Positions 1 through 6,648 of a stretch of 10,000 nucleotides of DNA are shown piece by piece. Position 1 is the first letter of the stretch. Each line of letters starts with the position of its first letter. A program made the translations under genes and the position numbers. This DNA is from Anaerolinea sp. Its GTDB lineage: Bacteria > Chloroflexota > Anaerolineae > Anaerolineales > Anaerolineaceae. Under the pieces are notes generated by a model. It was given only the letters and a program-made list of their open reading frames with translations, was not told where the DNA came from and did no database searches. The stretch spans positions 1 to 10,000 of the forward strand of contig JAIWNK010000004.1 of the NCBI GenBank assembly GCA_020216845.1, written 5' to 3'.

Positions 1-549
1 CGCCAATGCCAAACAGACGACCGGCAAATCCATTGGCGAACGCGCCACCGCCTCAAAGATCACCTTCGGTTTCAAGGGTATCAAAAGCGAATGGATCAAA
101 ACGCCTTCCTTCCAATCTTTTCGCAACGCAAGCCAATCACCAATTCGAACCTCCCGTTCTCCTGGCAACCAAACAAGGCTCACATCCAATGCCAAAAGCA
201 CCGTTGCCAATATCGAACGTCCTGTTGCCGTCACCAAGCTCCCAGCCACACTTCTCGCATTGCGAATATTCAACGACACATCCCGGATGATCGCCTGTCG
301 TAAAGCATCTGGCACGTCTGCGCAATCCATCAATGACTGCAACTTTGTGCAAGCCCCAACAACCAGCACATCCCCTTCGCGTCGAATAAAATCCAAACCC
401 ACATCCTGCAAATCCACCACTTCACACTCTTCAACAGCGTGCCGGCTTAGATACGTTCCACCAGCCAATGGATAGCTCAACACATTGGGGCGGGTCAACA
501 AATTCACTGCTTCTTCCACTGATGTTGGACGATGATAAGCCACAATCAT
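1..549 (-). CDS. Molybdenum hydroxylase FAD-binding subunit (CoxM/XdhB/YgfM-like), 3' end beyond the window
   Basis: The first 183 codons are present and the frame stays open to base 1. The family is the FAD_binding_5 (molybdopterin dehydrogenase) medium subunit, usually about 260-290 residues, which passes electrons from the 2Fe-2S subunit to an acceptor in xanthine-dehydrogenase or CO-dehydrogenase type complexes. Visible signatures are the N-terminal YHRPTSVEEAVNLL, the FAD pyrophosphate loop LAGGT (residues 28-32), a second glycine segment RNARSVAGSL (97-106) followed by LLALD (118-122), and FEAVARSPMDLPVV (165-178). The usual Asp after AGGT is Tyr33, and the common SPAAD stretch reads ATGRS, so it is a diverged member. 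By recollection it resembles E. coli YgfM in layout. The start is ATG at 549, with GGAGGAGG at 555-562 just upstream; an in-frame GTG at 552 lies too close to that site. It follows the LLM gene by 15 nt. The catalytic and iron-sulphur subunits should lie beyond the left edge. Confidence 0.85.
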   Translation of the reverse strand, partial: MIVAYHRPTSVEEAVNLLTRPNVLSYPLAGGTYLSRHAVEECEVVDLQDVGLDFIRREGDVLVVGACTKLQSLMDCADVPDALRQAIIRDVSLNIRNARSVAGSLVTATGRSILATVLLALDVSLVWLPGEREVRIGDWLALRKDWKEGVLIHSLLIPLKPKVIFEAVARSPMDLPVVCLALA

Positions 550-564
550 CACAACCTCCTCCGA

Positions 565-1563
565 TTAAGCGCTCGCAAACGTATCAACCAAAAGCTTTAC
601 ATCCCCACCCACCGGATAAAGAATTGGACAGGTGCAACCATTGGCAACATATTCTTTAACCTTCGCCCGTGCTTCGTCAGGTGTCCCAGACGCTGTAATC
701 CGCAAAATCAGATCCTCAGGCACCAAATGTTTGGCCTTCTGAATCTGTTCATGCGTTGCCGGCCAGCCCAGAATGGACTGAATTTCAGCGACCACATCCA
801 TCGAAACCCCCGAAGCTTTGGCAATGTGCGGTTGCTGTGCCAAATATTGGGTCAACAATTCACGAGTCGTATCAATCGCACGATCATGGTCATGATCCAC
901 CGAGCAAACCACCAATTGTGGCCGATCAATATCATCCAACGTACGCCCAGCTTTGCGCGCCCCTTTTTCCAACAACTCCAATGCCTTATGATTATATTCC
1001 GGCGGCACACAATAATTCAAAACAGCTCCATCCGCAATCTCCCCTGTCATTTCCATCATTTGATCCCCGGTTGCGCCAATGTAAATCGGCACATTCCTTG
1101 GCTCCCGACGCCCATGCACCACATCTAGCTCAATCCCTTGCACATGGACAAACTCGCCCTCAAATGTTACCCGCTCCATGTTCAACAACCGTCGCATCAC
1201 TGTCACAGTTTCACGCATTGCCAACAAAGGTTTTTTCCGATCAATTCCAACATTGCGCGCCAACGGATCCCACCATGCACCGATTCCGCAAATAATCCGG
1301 TTGGGCGCCAGATCGTCCAAAGTCAAGTATGTTGCTGCCAATAAACCGATATTACGCGTCCAATTATTAATCACCCCTGATCCAACTTTCAGCTTCTCAG
1401 TCACTGCTGCATAAGCAGCCATTGGAACAATTGCATCACGCACCAAACGACTCTCAGCTTGCCAAACAGCTTCAAAACCATGCTGTTCCGCATACTGAAC
1501 GTAGCGCAATCCCTCACGCAGGTCATGTGAATCCTGCAAATACAATGCTACCCGCTCAAACAT
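565..1563 (-). CDS. LLM-family F420-dependent oxidoreductase (Mer-like)
   Basis: A 332-residue luciferase-like monooxygenase (TIM barrel) family protein. In this superfamily one branch uses F420 (methylene-H4MPT reductase, F420-dependent alcohol or glucose-6-phosphate dehydrogenases) and another uses FMN. Family features are the first strand VALYLQDS (5-12), [15 protein letters not shown] (24-38), [15 protein letters not shown] (57-71) with the family's Gly-Ser-Gly turn, the GIGAWWDP segment (93-100), [12 protein letters not shown] (116-127), [22 protein letters not shown] (158-179), and the C-terminal [17 protein letters not shown] (294-310). The start is ATG at 1563 with AGGAGG four bases upstream. 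It lies 33 nt downstream of cofC and 15 nt upstream of the FAD subunit gene. Its place directly after the F420 biosynthesis genes supports F420 rather than FMN as cofactor, but that is inference from context. The substrate cannot be read from the sequence. Confidence 0.88.
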   Translation of the reverse strand: MFERVALYLQDSHDLREGLRYVQYAEQHGFEAVWQAESRLVRDAIVPMAAYAAVTEKLKVGSGVINNWTRNIGLLAATYLTLDDLAPNRIICGIGAWWDPLARNVGIDRKKPLLAMRETVTVMRRLLNMERVTFEGEFVHVQGIELDVVHGRREPRNVPIYIGATGDQMMEMTGEIADGAVLNYCVPPEYNHKALELLEKGARKAGRTLDDIDRPQLVVCSVDHDHDRAIDTTRELLTQYLAQQPHIAKASGVSMDVVAEIQSILGWPATHEQIQKAKHLVPEDLILRITASGTPDEARAKVKEYVANGCTCPILYPVGGDVKLLVDTFASA

Positions 1564-1596
1564 GGTGCCTCCTGAAAAATCGCAAATAAAAAAAAT

Positions 1597-2211
1597 TTAA
1601 GGGTCTATCTGCACAGCCTGAATTTGTCGCAACAACTCTAAGTCTTCAGGCAAATCAAGATCTAAGGCCAGAGAAGTCAGCTTACAAACTTCCACCCTCG
1701 CCCCTCGCTGCTCAGCTTGCTCAACATGACGCTGAAAAGACCCTGGCCCATAAGCATATTGTAGCAAACCTGGAGGGCTTATGTACAGTGCATTTGTTCC
1801 ATTATTTCGACGATCAGGCGCAATCACGATTGATGGCGCTGGCCCTGCCATTCGAATGACCTCTTGCACATCTCGCACAGTAATCAGCGGCAAATCAGCC
1901 GGAAGAATTAAAATCTCCTGAACGGCATATTTCTGCACAACAATCGTAGCCCGCTCCAAAGCCAGATTCAACCCTGGCTTTCCATCTTCCTGCAAAGTGC
2001 GCACCCCATATTCTCGCGCCATTGCCAACGCAGCAGTATCGCGGCTCACCACCAGTACCTCATCCACTTCTGGAACAGAAGACAAGGTCAGTAACACATT
2101 CCCTAACATTGTTGAATTCAATAGCGAACGTTCATCCTCTGATAGCACACCTGCCAGGCGCGATTTTCCGCGTCGCAACGGCTTAACTGGGATGATTGCC
2201 CAAAGGCTCAT
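1597..2211 (-). CDS. cofC: CofC, 2-phospho-L-lactate (or PEP) guanylyltransferase
   Basis: A 204-residue MobA-like nucleotidyltransferase. CofC (FbiD in actinobacteria) joins GTP with 2-phospholactate, or phosphoenolpyruvate in many bacteria, to give the guanylated intermediate used by CofD. Family signatures are the N-terminal nucleotide loop IPVKPLRRGKSRLAGVL (7-23), LSEDERSLLN (23-32), the metal-binding LPADLPLIT (103-111), and APDRRNNGTNALYISP (131-146) followed by the substrate-site segment YGPGSFQRH (154-162). LDLDLPEDLELL near the C-terminus is also typical. ATG at 2211 overlaps the cofD stop in an ATGA junction, and AAAGG lies about six bases upstream. A longer frame could start 27 nt earlier, but the family N-terminus MSLWAIIPVK begins at this ATG. 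Which three-carbon substrate is used cannot be decided by eye. Confidence 0.93.
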   Translation of the reverse strand: MSLWAIIPVKPLRRGKSRLAGVLSEDERSLLNSTMLGNVLLTLSSVPEVDEVLVVSRDTAALAMAREYGVRTLQEDGKPGLNLALERATIVVQKYAVQEILILPADLPLITVRDVQEVIRMAGPAPSIVIAPDRRNNGTNALYISPPGLLQYAYGPGSFQRHVEQAEQRGARVEVCKLTSLALDLDLPEDLELLRQIQAVQIDP

Positions 2212-3158
2212 AGACCACCTTTCAACAGCAATTGGCAAAATTCTAAAATCTGGCTTGCCAAACGCCGACGTTGATTTTTGTCAGACATGTACGTGTCAGT
2301 GATATAAGGTATTATACCCCACTGCGTCAACGAGGTTGCATACTTCTCATCCCGAAAATCAATAATCATTGCCTTCAAAAAATCGCGATAGCATTCAGCA
2401 ACTGCCATCACCCCGGGTTCAAAACCTAATTCCCTAAACATTTTGGCAGCCGGGCCCTTGACCGCCACACCACCTATCAGCGGACTAACAGCTGCAACAC
2501 AGCCATGCATCTGCAAAGCCGGCAAAATCCCCGGAACAGCCAAAATCGGCCCAATGCTGACCCAAGGATTGGACGGACAAACAATCACAACATCTGCTTC
2601 TTGAATCGCTTGCAATACACCCACTGCCGGTGCAGCCTGCCGCGCAGCTGATAAATCAAACCCGCTCACTCGAGGCTCACACCGCAACCGCACAAAATAT
2701 TCCTGAAAAGGTAAAACACCTGCATCAACCGTCTCAACCAATGTTGGTGCGGGGTCATCACTCATCGGCAACACTCGACAATCAATCCCCCAAGCAGAGC
2801 AAAAACTTGCTGTCACTTCGCTTAAACGCTGACCAGAACGCAACCGCCGGCTACGTTCCAAATGTGTGGCCAAATCCCTGTCCCCCAACGCGAACCAATC
2901 AGCCGCCCCCAAGGTGCGCATCTCCTGCAAAACGTGCCAACTTTCCTCGGCTCGTCCCCATCCTGTTTGTGGGTTTTCCAAACCAGCCAAAGCATAACAA
3001 ACCGTATCTAAATCTGGAGAAACAAACAACCCCCAATGTTCAAAATCATCTCCTGTGTTGACCACAACGGTTAACTCATCACCTTGTTGCAGCGTCATCG
3101 CCAATCCATGCGCAAGCTTAGCCCCCCCAACACCACCCGCCAATGCAAGCACCTTCAT
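2208..3158 (-). CDS. cofD: CofD, 2-phospho-L-lactate transferase
   Basis: A 316-residue CofD/FbiA-family enzyme. It transfers the phospholactyl (or phosphoenolpyruvyl) group from the CofC product to the deazaflavin alcohol FO, giving F420-0 or dehydro-F420-0. Conserved blocks are the N-terminal LALAGGVGGAKLAHGL (4-19), VVNTGDDFEHWGLFVSPDLDT (32-52), LGDRDLATHLERS (91-103), LPMSDDPAPT (130-139), CPSNPWVSIGPILAVPG (194-210) and SPLIGGVAVKGPAAKM (225-240); length is normal. The preferred start is ATG at 3158: AAGGGAG lies seven bases upstream and the ATG overlaps the preceding stop as ATGA. An in-frame GTG at 3164 sits almost on top of the ribosome site. The 3' end overlaps cofC by four bases, so three consecutive genes appear translationally coupled. 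A run of seven G residues (coding strand) encodes part of GVGGAK. Confidence 0.95.
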   Translation of the reverse strand: MKVLALAGGVGGAKLAHGLAMTLQQGDELTVVVNTGDDFEHWGLFVSPDLDTVCYALAGLENPQTGWGRAEESWHVLQEMRTLGAADWFALGDRDLATHLERSRRLRSGQRLSEVTASFCSAWGIDCRVLPMSDDPAPTLVETVDAGVLPFQEYFVRLRCEPRVSGFDLSAARQAAPAVGVLQAIQEADVVIVCPSNPWVSIGPILAVPGILPALQMHGCVAAVSPLIGGVAVKGPAAKMFRELGFEPGVMAVAECYRDFLKAMIIDFRDEKYATSLTQWGIIPYITDTYMSDKNQRRRLASQILEFCQLLLKGGL

Positions 3159-3700
3159 GGGCACACTCCCTTAAACCAATACCGCTCCACACCCATTAAC
3201 GCCTCACCATTATAGAATGCAAATTCAAAATGGTTTACTGTGATTAAAAATTCAAGCGGCATAGAAATCAATTCCTCAACCGCGCAAGCCAAACGACGTG
3301 CTTCCAAATCGCGAAACGCAAGTGTCACATGCGGCACCCATCCCTTCGGTTCATAATAAAAATTTACATCCTTCAGATGCGGCAATGTTGAATTCCAGAC
3401 CATCTCGTGCATTTCTAGCAACATGCGGTTCTTTACAATCGGCAAATACAATACGGGCGCAGCACCGGTAAAAACGCCAAAGCCAACTGTCTGCACTGTA
3501 AATGGCTCAAACAAAGCAGTCAAATTTGTCAGTTGCTGCTTCACCCCAGCTTTATCCGCCTCTTGGGCGCCCAACCAGGAAAAATGCGGCCAGGGCGTCA
3601 GCCGGATCCCCTCTAAATGGCAATCGCACTCCAAAAAGCGCCACAAAGATCGAGTTTTCTCGTCAGCGCTAGCATCCAACATTGTTGTAATCGCATACAT
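3155..3700 (-). CDS. 2H phosphoesterase / 2'-5' RNA ligase-like protein in the F420 operon
   Basis: A 181-residue protein with two histidine motifs about 85 residues apart, PHFSW (His39, Ser41) and PHVTL (His124, Thr126), the hallmark of 2H phosphoesterases such as 2'-5' RNA ligase (LigT/ThpR) and cyclic phosphodiesterases. Known members hydrolyse 2',3'- or 1'',2''-cyclic phosphates or act on 2'-5' phosphodiester bonds; the substrate here is unknown. It lies 17 nt downstream of cofE and its stop overlaps the cofD start (ATGA), so it is translated together with F420 enzymes. The start is ATG at 3700; an in-frame TTG at 3706 is possible and no strong Shine-Dalgarno precedes either. The 2H assignment is firm. 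Any role in F420 metabolism is inferred only from position. Confidence 0.85.
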   Translation of the reverse strand: MYAITTMLDASADEKTRSLWRFLECDCHLEGIRLTPWPHFSWLGAQEADKAGVKQQLTNLTALFEPFTVQTVGFGVFTGAAPVLYLPIVKNRMLLEMHEMVWNSTLPHLKDVNFYYEPKGWVPHVTLAFRDLEARRLACAVEELISMPLEFLITVNHFEFAFYNGEALMGVERYWFKGVCP

Positions 3701-3717
3701 AGACAAGAATCTTTATC

Positions 3718-4485
3718 TTATCGAAACAAATCCAAAGACTTCTCTCGAATCAGCTCCGCCAACTTTGAATCGCGCAACGCATATGGGAAGCCTCGCACAT
3801 GAACAACCGGCGTACCTTCTGCTGCCTGCCCCATTACCAGCGAAGCCGCAGCTGCCAACTCATCCGCAGCCCCAACTTGTGTAATTCGCAATTGAAAGCC
3901 AAACAAATCTGGCACACCGCGCAAATCCACCAAACCGGGCACGCCCGCAATGCCAATTGCCACCCCAACCGTGCCAGTACGCCATGCACGGCCATGCGAG
4001 TCAATAATCATCACCCCAACATCACATCCATATCGCTCGCGCATCTGCTCTCGTAGTTTCTGCGCCGATCGATCTGGATCCTCGGGCAGCAACAAAACCC
4101 AATCTTCATCTGCACCCCAATCACCATGCACATTCGAGTGATCAATCCCTGCATTAGCGCACACAAACCCCAAACGATGCTGAACGATCAACGTATTCAC
4201 GCGCACCCTTAAAACCTCAGCACTCTCGCTTAGCACCAATTCGACAAAGCGAGCATCTTTTTGGGTAATTGCTGCTAACTCCAGCGCGCGCTGCGAGGGC
4301 GTGACCTGATTCAGATTCACCAATCGCCCTTCAGCCTTGGACACAATTTTTTGTGCCAGCACCAACACATCTCCATCCATCAATGTCAATGCATCATCTG
4401 TCAATGCCGTCGCGATAATCCGACCCAGATCATCACCAGGATGTATCAATGGAATCTTTGACAATGCTTGCAAGGTTAGAGCCAC
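3718..4485 (-). CDS. cofE: CofE, coenzyme F420-0:L-glutamate ligase
   Basis: A 255-residue GTP-dependent ligase that adds L-glutamate (the second through its gamma carboxyl) to F420-0. Family blocks are IPLIHPGDDLGRII (11-24), MDGDVLVLAQKIVSKAEGR (36-54), VLRVRVNTLIVQHRLGFVCANAGIDHSNV (91-119), LLPEDPDRSAQKLR (132-145), VMIIDSHGRAWRTGTVGVAIG (158-178), DLFGFQL (193-199), and ADELAAAASLVMGQAAEGTPVV (207-228). It ends at DLFR, about where the CofE part of actinobacterial FbiB hands over to a nitroreductase-like domain; that second domain is absent, so this is the stand-alone, archaeal-type length. The start is GTG at 4485 with AGGGG five bases upstream; the nearby ATG at 4489 is out of frame. 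It lies 12 nt after npdG and 17 nt before the 2H gene. Confidence 0.94.
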   Translation of the reverse strand: MALTLQALSKIPLIHPGDDLGRIIATALTDDALTLMDGDVLVLAQKIVSKAEGRLVNLNQVTPSQRALELAAITQKDARFVELVLSESAEVLRVRVNTLIVQHRLGFVCANAGIDHSNVHGDWGADEDWVLLLPEDPDRSAQKLREQMRERYGCDVGVMIIDSHGRAWRTGTVGVAIGIAGVPGLVDLRGVPDLFGFQLRITQVGAADELAAAASLVMGQAAEGTPVVHVRGFPYALRDSKLAELIREKSLDLFR

Positions 4486-4497
4486 ACATACCCCTTT

Positions 4498-5157
4498 CTA
4501 CGAGCGCGGCACGCCCGTAATCCGAATTCCAGCAGACTGCACGCCATATTGCTTGTTGATACCAATCAAAATTGAAGTCATCCCTTCAACAACAACCGAA
4601 TTTTCAATTGGCCCTGCATCCCACCCCACCATTCCGGCAGCCTCCACCAGCTCCAAAACCAACTGACGCGCCGCCTTGCTGCTTCCACATACCAACACAT
4701 CACATAAAATTTCCTCGTCATTCAGCAAATGCTCATATGAAATGTTTTGAAAGGCTGCCACAACCTCAACTTCTTCGCCCAAAATTTGCCGCGCTTCTTG
4801 TGTAGCACTGCCTGCAGGCGGCATTTGTACCTTTGTCACCTTAGGAGGAACCAACGGAACCGTCACGTCAACAACAACCTTACCAGTCAAATAAGGTTTC
4901 ATTGCCTCACACATTTCTCGATGCGCTGCAAACGGCACAGTCAACACAACCAATTCTGCCCACTGAGCAGCCTCATCATTCGTCATGCCGCCAACCAGAC
5001 CTTCTTTACCTAACAACTGATTCAATTCAGTTGCCGCCGACAATGCCTTTTCAATAGAGCGCGAACCAATCACCACTTCATACCCAACTCGCGCCCACCG
5101 ATATGCAAGTCCTTTACCCTCCTTCCCCGTCCCGCCCAAAATCGCAATTTTTTTCAT
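4498..5157 (-). CDS. npdG: NpdG, NADPH-dependent F420 reductase (F420H2:NADP oxidoreductase)
   Basis: A 219-residue Rossmann-fold enzyme that transfers hydride between F420 and NADP. The dinucleotide motif GGTGKEGKGLA lies at residues 8-18, and the NADP 2'-phosphate loop IGSRSIEKA at 30-38 (Ser32, Arg33). Other family blocks are VLTVPFAAH (71-79), KVVVDVTVPLVPP (93-105), VVAAFQNISYEHL (132-144), DVLVCGSSKAA (153-163), and a C-terminus ending in AGIRITGVP (209-217). The start is ATG at 5157, preceded by GGAGG with a five-base spacer; a longer in-frame extension exists but would place the Rossmann motif abnormally far from the N-terminus. It lies 20 nt after the ssnA stop and 12 nt before cofE. 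It probably links the NADPH pool to the F420 made by its neighbours; the physiological direction is not evident. Confidence 0.93.
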   Translation of the reverse strand: MKKIAILGGTGKEGKGLAYRWARVGYEVVIGSRSIEKALSAATELNQLLGKEGLVGGMTNDEAAQWAELVVLTVPFAAHREMCEAMKPYLTGKVVVDVTVPLVPPKVTKVQMPPAGSATQEARQILGEEVEVVAAFQNISYEHLLNDEEILCDVLVCGSSKAARQLVLELVEAAGMVGWDAGPIENSVVVEGMTSILIGINKQYGVQSAGIRITGVPRS

Positions 5158-5177
5158 CTCAACCTCCATAAAAACAG

Positions 5178-6524
5178 CTAAAACTGATTTCGATACCGCT
5201 CCCATACATTCGCCGAAAGGCGTCTGGCCTCTTGCGCAATGTGCGCTTCATCCAATGTCAACAACACCCGGTCTTTCATCAACAGTTTGCCAGCGACCAT
5301 CGTCATTGTGACCATGCTTTCATGAAAGCCAAACAATATGTGCCAGGGCAAATTTTGCTCGGTTAATTCTGTAAATGGATGATAATCCACCAGAATCAAA
5401 TCCGCAGCAGCGCCGGGCGCCACAACCCCCAGACGAGTTTCTGGAAACAATCGACTCGCCAGTGCCGCATTATGATAAACACCCATCTGCACAACCGCCT
5501 CCCCTCCCATTCGACGCGGGTCCAAATTCCATAGTTTGTGCGCCAGATAGGCTGTTTTCCATTCCTCCCACATCGCATTCGAAAAGCCATCATTTCCCAA
5601 ACAAACCCGCACACCTGCGCGCAACATCGCTTCCACCCACGGCAACCCCACAGCGTTGTTCATATTGGATCGCGGCTGATGCGTAACCCACGTTTTTGTC
5701 TGGGCCAACAAACCAATCTCAGCCACATCCAAATGCACCCCATGCACCACAATCGAATCCTCGCCCAACAGCCCATGCCGATATAACCGATCCACCACCC
5801 GTTCGCCATAGCGCTGCAAGCTATCATATTCATCCACAGAATGTTCCGCCACATGGATGTGGAAGCCAATCCCTGTCGGCGCAGCAGCTCTACAAGCTGC
5901 CATCGTCTCTTCTCCCACCGTCAAACTAGCATGAAGCCCAAACATTGCCGAAAGACGCCCATCTGCATTTCGCCCAGCAGCAATCCGACGCGCAAACCGT
6001 ACATTCTCCTCAATTCCACGTCTAGCGCCATCCGCCCCATTGCGGTCTGTTACCTCATAGCACAAACTGGCGCGCACACCCGCCTGCTCCACCGCGTCAG
6101 CAATCACATCCAACGAACCATCGATCGCATTAGGCGAAGCATGATGATCCACCAATGTTGTCGTACCGTGCCGAATAGCATCCGCCAAACAAACCAGCGT
6201 CGAAAAACGGACATCCTCCAGCGTCAAGGCGCGATCTAAAGGCCACCATAGTCGCTCCAAAATCTGTGGAAAATCTGCCGGTGCGCCCCCCCCAATTGCC
6301 ATACCGCGTGCAAAAGCCCCATAAAAATGGGTGTGTGCACAAATATTTCCCGGCATCAAATATTGCCCTTGCGCATCCAAAACTTCCTCCCCCGGATTTT
6401 GCTGCAAAAGTTCCTTCACATCCCCAATCTCAACAACCTTGCCGTCCTGCACCAACACCCCTTGCCCAGGCAAAATCTGATTGGGGTTTTCCCAGCTAAT
6501 CACCGTTGCATTTTTAATTAGCAT
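5178..6524 (-). CDS. ssnA: SsnA-family metal-dependent aminohydrolase
   Basis: A 448-residue amidohydrolase-superfamily protein close to the E. coli SsnA type, a family often coded near selenium-dependent molybdenum hydroxylases. It probably hydrolyses a C-N (amine or halide) bond on a heterocycle; the true substrate is unknown. Metal and catalytic motifs are HTHFYGA (His64, His66), VDHHASP (His127-His128), FHIHVAEH (His224, Glu227), VHGVHLD (His261, His264), HQPRSNMNN (from His282) and GNDGFSN (Asp312). LERLWWPLDRAL (89-100) and YEVTDRNGADGARRGIEENVRFARR (156-180) are SsnA-like. The start is ATG at 6524, with AAAGGTG upstream; a longer in-frame reading adds 53 residues that run through the promoter region and look non-coding. 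It is the first gene of the minus-strand operon, 20 nt ahead of npdG. A run of eight G residues (coding strand) encodes Gly78-Gly80. Confidence 0.87.
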   Translation of the reverse strand: MLIKNATVISWENPNQILPGQGVLVQDGKVVEIGDVKELLQQNPGEEVLDAQGQYLMPGNICAHTHFYGAFARGMAIGGGAPADFPQILERLWWPLDRALTLEDVRFSTLVCLADAIRHGTTTLVDHHASPNAIDGSLDVIADAVEQAGVRASLCYEVTDRNGADGARRGIEENVRFARRIAAGRNADGRLSAMFGLHASLTVGEETMAACRAAAPTGIGFHIHVAEHSVDEYDSLQRYGERVVDRLYRHGLLGEDSIVVHGVHLDVAEIGLLAQTKTWVTHQPRSNMNNAVGLPWVEAMLRAGVRVCLGNDGFSNAMWEEWKTAYLAHKLWNLDPRRMGGEAVVQMGVYHNAALASRLFPETRLGVVAPGAAADLILVDYHPFTELTEQNLPWHILFGFHESMVTMTMVAGKLLMKDRVLLTLDEAHIAQEARRLSANVWERYRNQF

Positions 6525-6541
6525 TTGCACACCTTTCTGTC

Positions 6542-6559
6542 TAAACTTGGGAAAGTTAA
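6542..6559. promoter_or_regulatory. Imperfect palindrome at the ssnA transcript start, possible operator
   Basis: TAAACTT and AAGTTAA are 7-base arms around a GGGA spacer, with a single mismatched pair. The element abuts the candidate -10 of the ssnA promoter and would cover the predicted transcription start, where a repressor would block the F420 operon. No protein is identified for it, and short A/T-rich arms can arise by chance. Confidence 0.35.
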
Positions 6560-6567
6560 TTTTAGCA
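6559..6567 (-). promoter_or_regulatory. Candidate extended -10 promoter for the ssnA-F420 operon
   Basis: Read on the minus strand, TGCTAAAAT is an extended -10 (TGn followed by TAAAAT). It would start transcription near 6552 and give a leader of about 29 nt that includes the ribosome site of ssnA. No good -35 is found at 16-18 bp, which is common for extended -10 promoters. Confidence 0.45.
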
Positions 6568-6592
6568 CAAACCCTCATCAATCGCGTATAAT
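6562..6592 (+). promoter_or_regulatory. Candidate sigma-70-like promoter for the M20 peptidase operon
   Basis: A perfect TATAAT lies at 6587-6592. The best -35 is TTAGCA at 6562-6567 (4 of 6 consensus bases), with a long 19-bp spacer. Transcription would begin near 6599, giving a leader of about 50 nt. The -35 overlaps the opposing ssnA -10, so the two promoters may compete or be co-regulated. Confidence 0.5.
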
Positions 6593-6648
6593 CAAAGTAT
6601 GTCTGTGTAAAAAATTTGAATTCATTACCGACGCCAAGGAGATATATC

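Noticed and set aside
532..1128. A plus-strand open frame of 198 codons
   Set aside because: It lies antisense to the LLM gene, has no family features and low-complexity Pro/His/Arg-rich composition, and is explained as a shadow of the minus-strand coding sequence.
1588..1599. Run of eight T (minus strand) just after the cofC stop, possible terminator
   Set aside because: No GC-rich hairpin precedes it, and the LLM gene begins 33 nt after cofC with a good ribosome site, so read-through is more likely.
3158..3164. GTG at 3164 as the cofD start
   Set aside because: It sits about one base from the AAGGGAG site, while ATG 3158 has a seven-base spacer and an ATGA overlap.
5155..5205. A 16-residue N-terminal extension of npdG
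   Set aside because: The GGTG Rossmann motif normally lies within the first ten or so residues, and GGAGG directly precedes ATG 5157.
1..6524. Archaeal origin of the window because of the F420 genes
   Set aside because: ComEA, YqhQ, YqeY, SsnA and sigma-70-like promoters are bacterial. F420 biosynthesis is known in Actinobacteria, Chloroflexota and some Proteobacteria.
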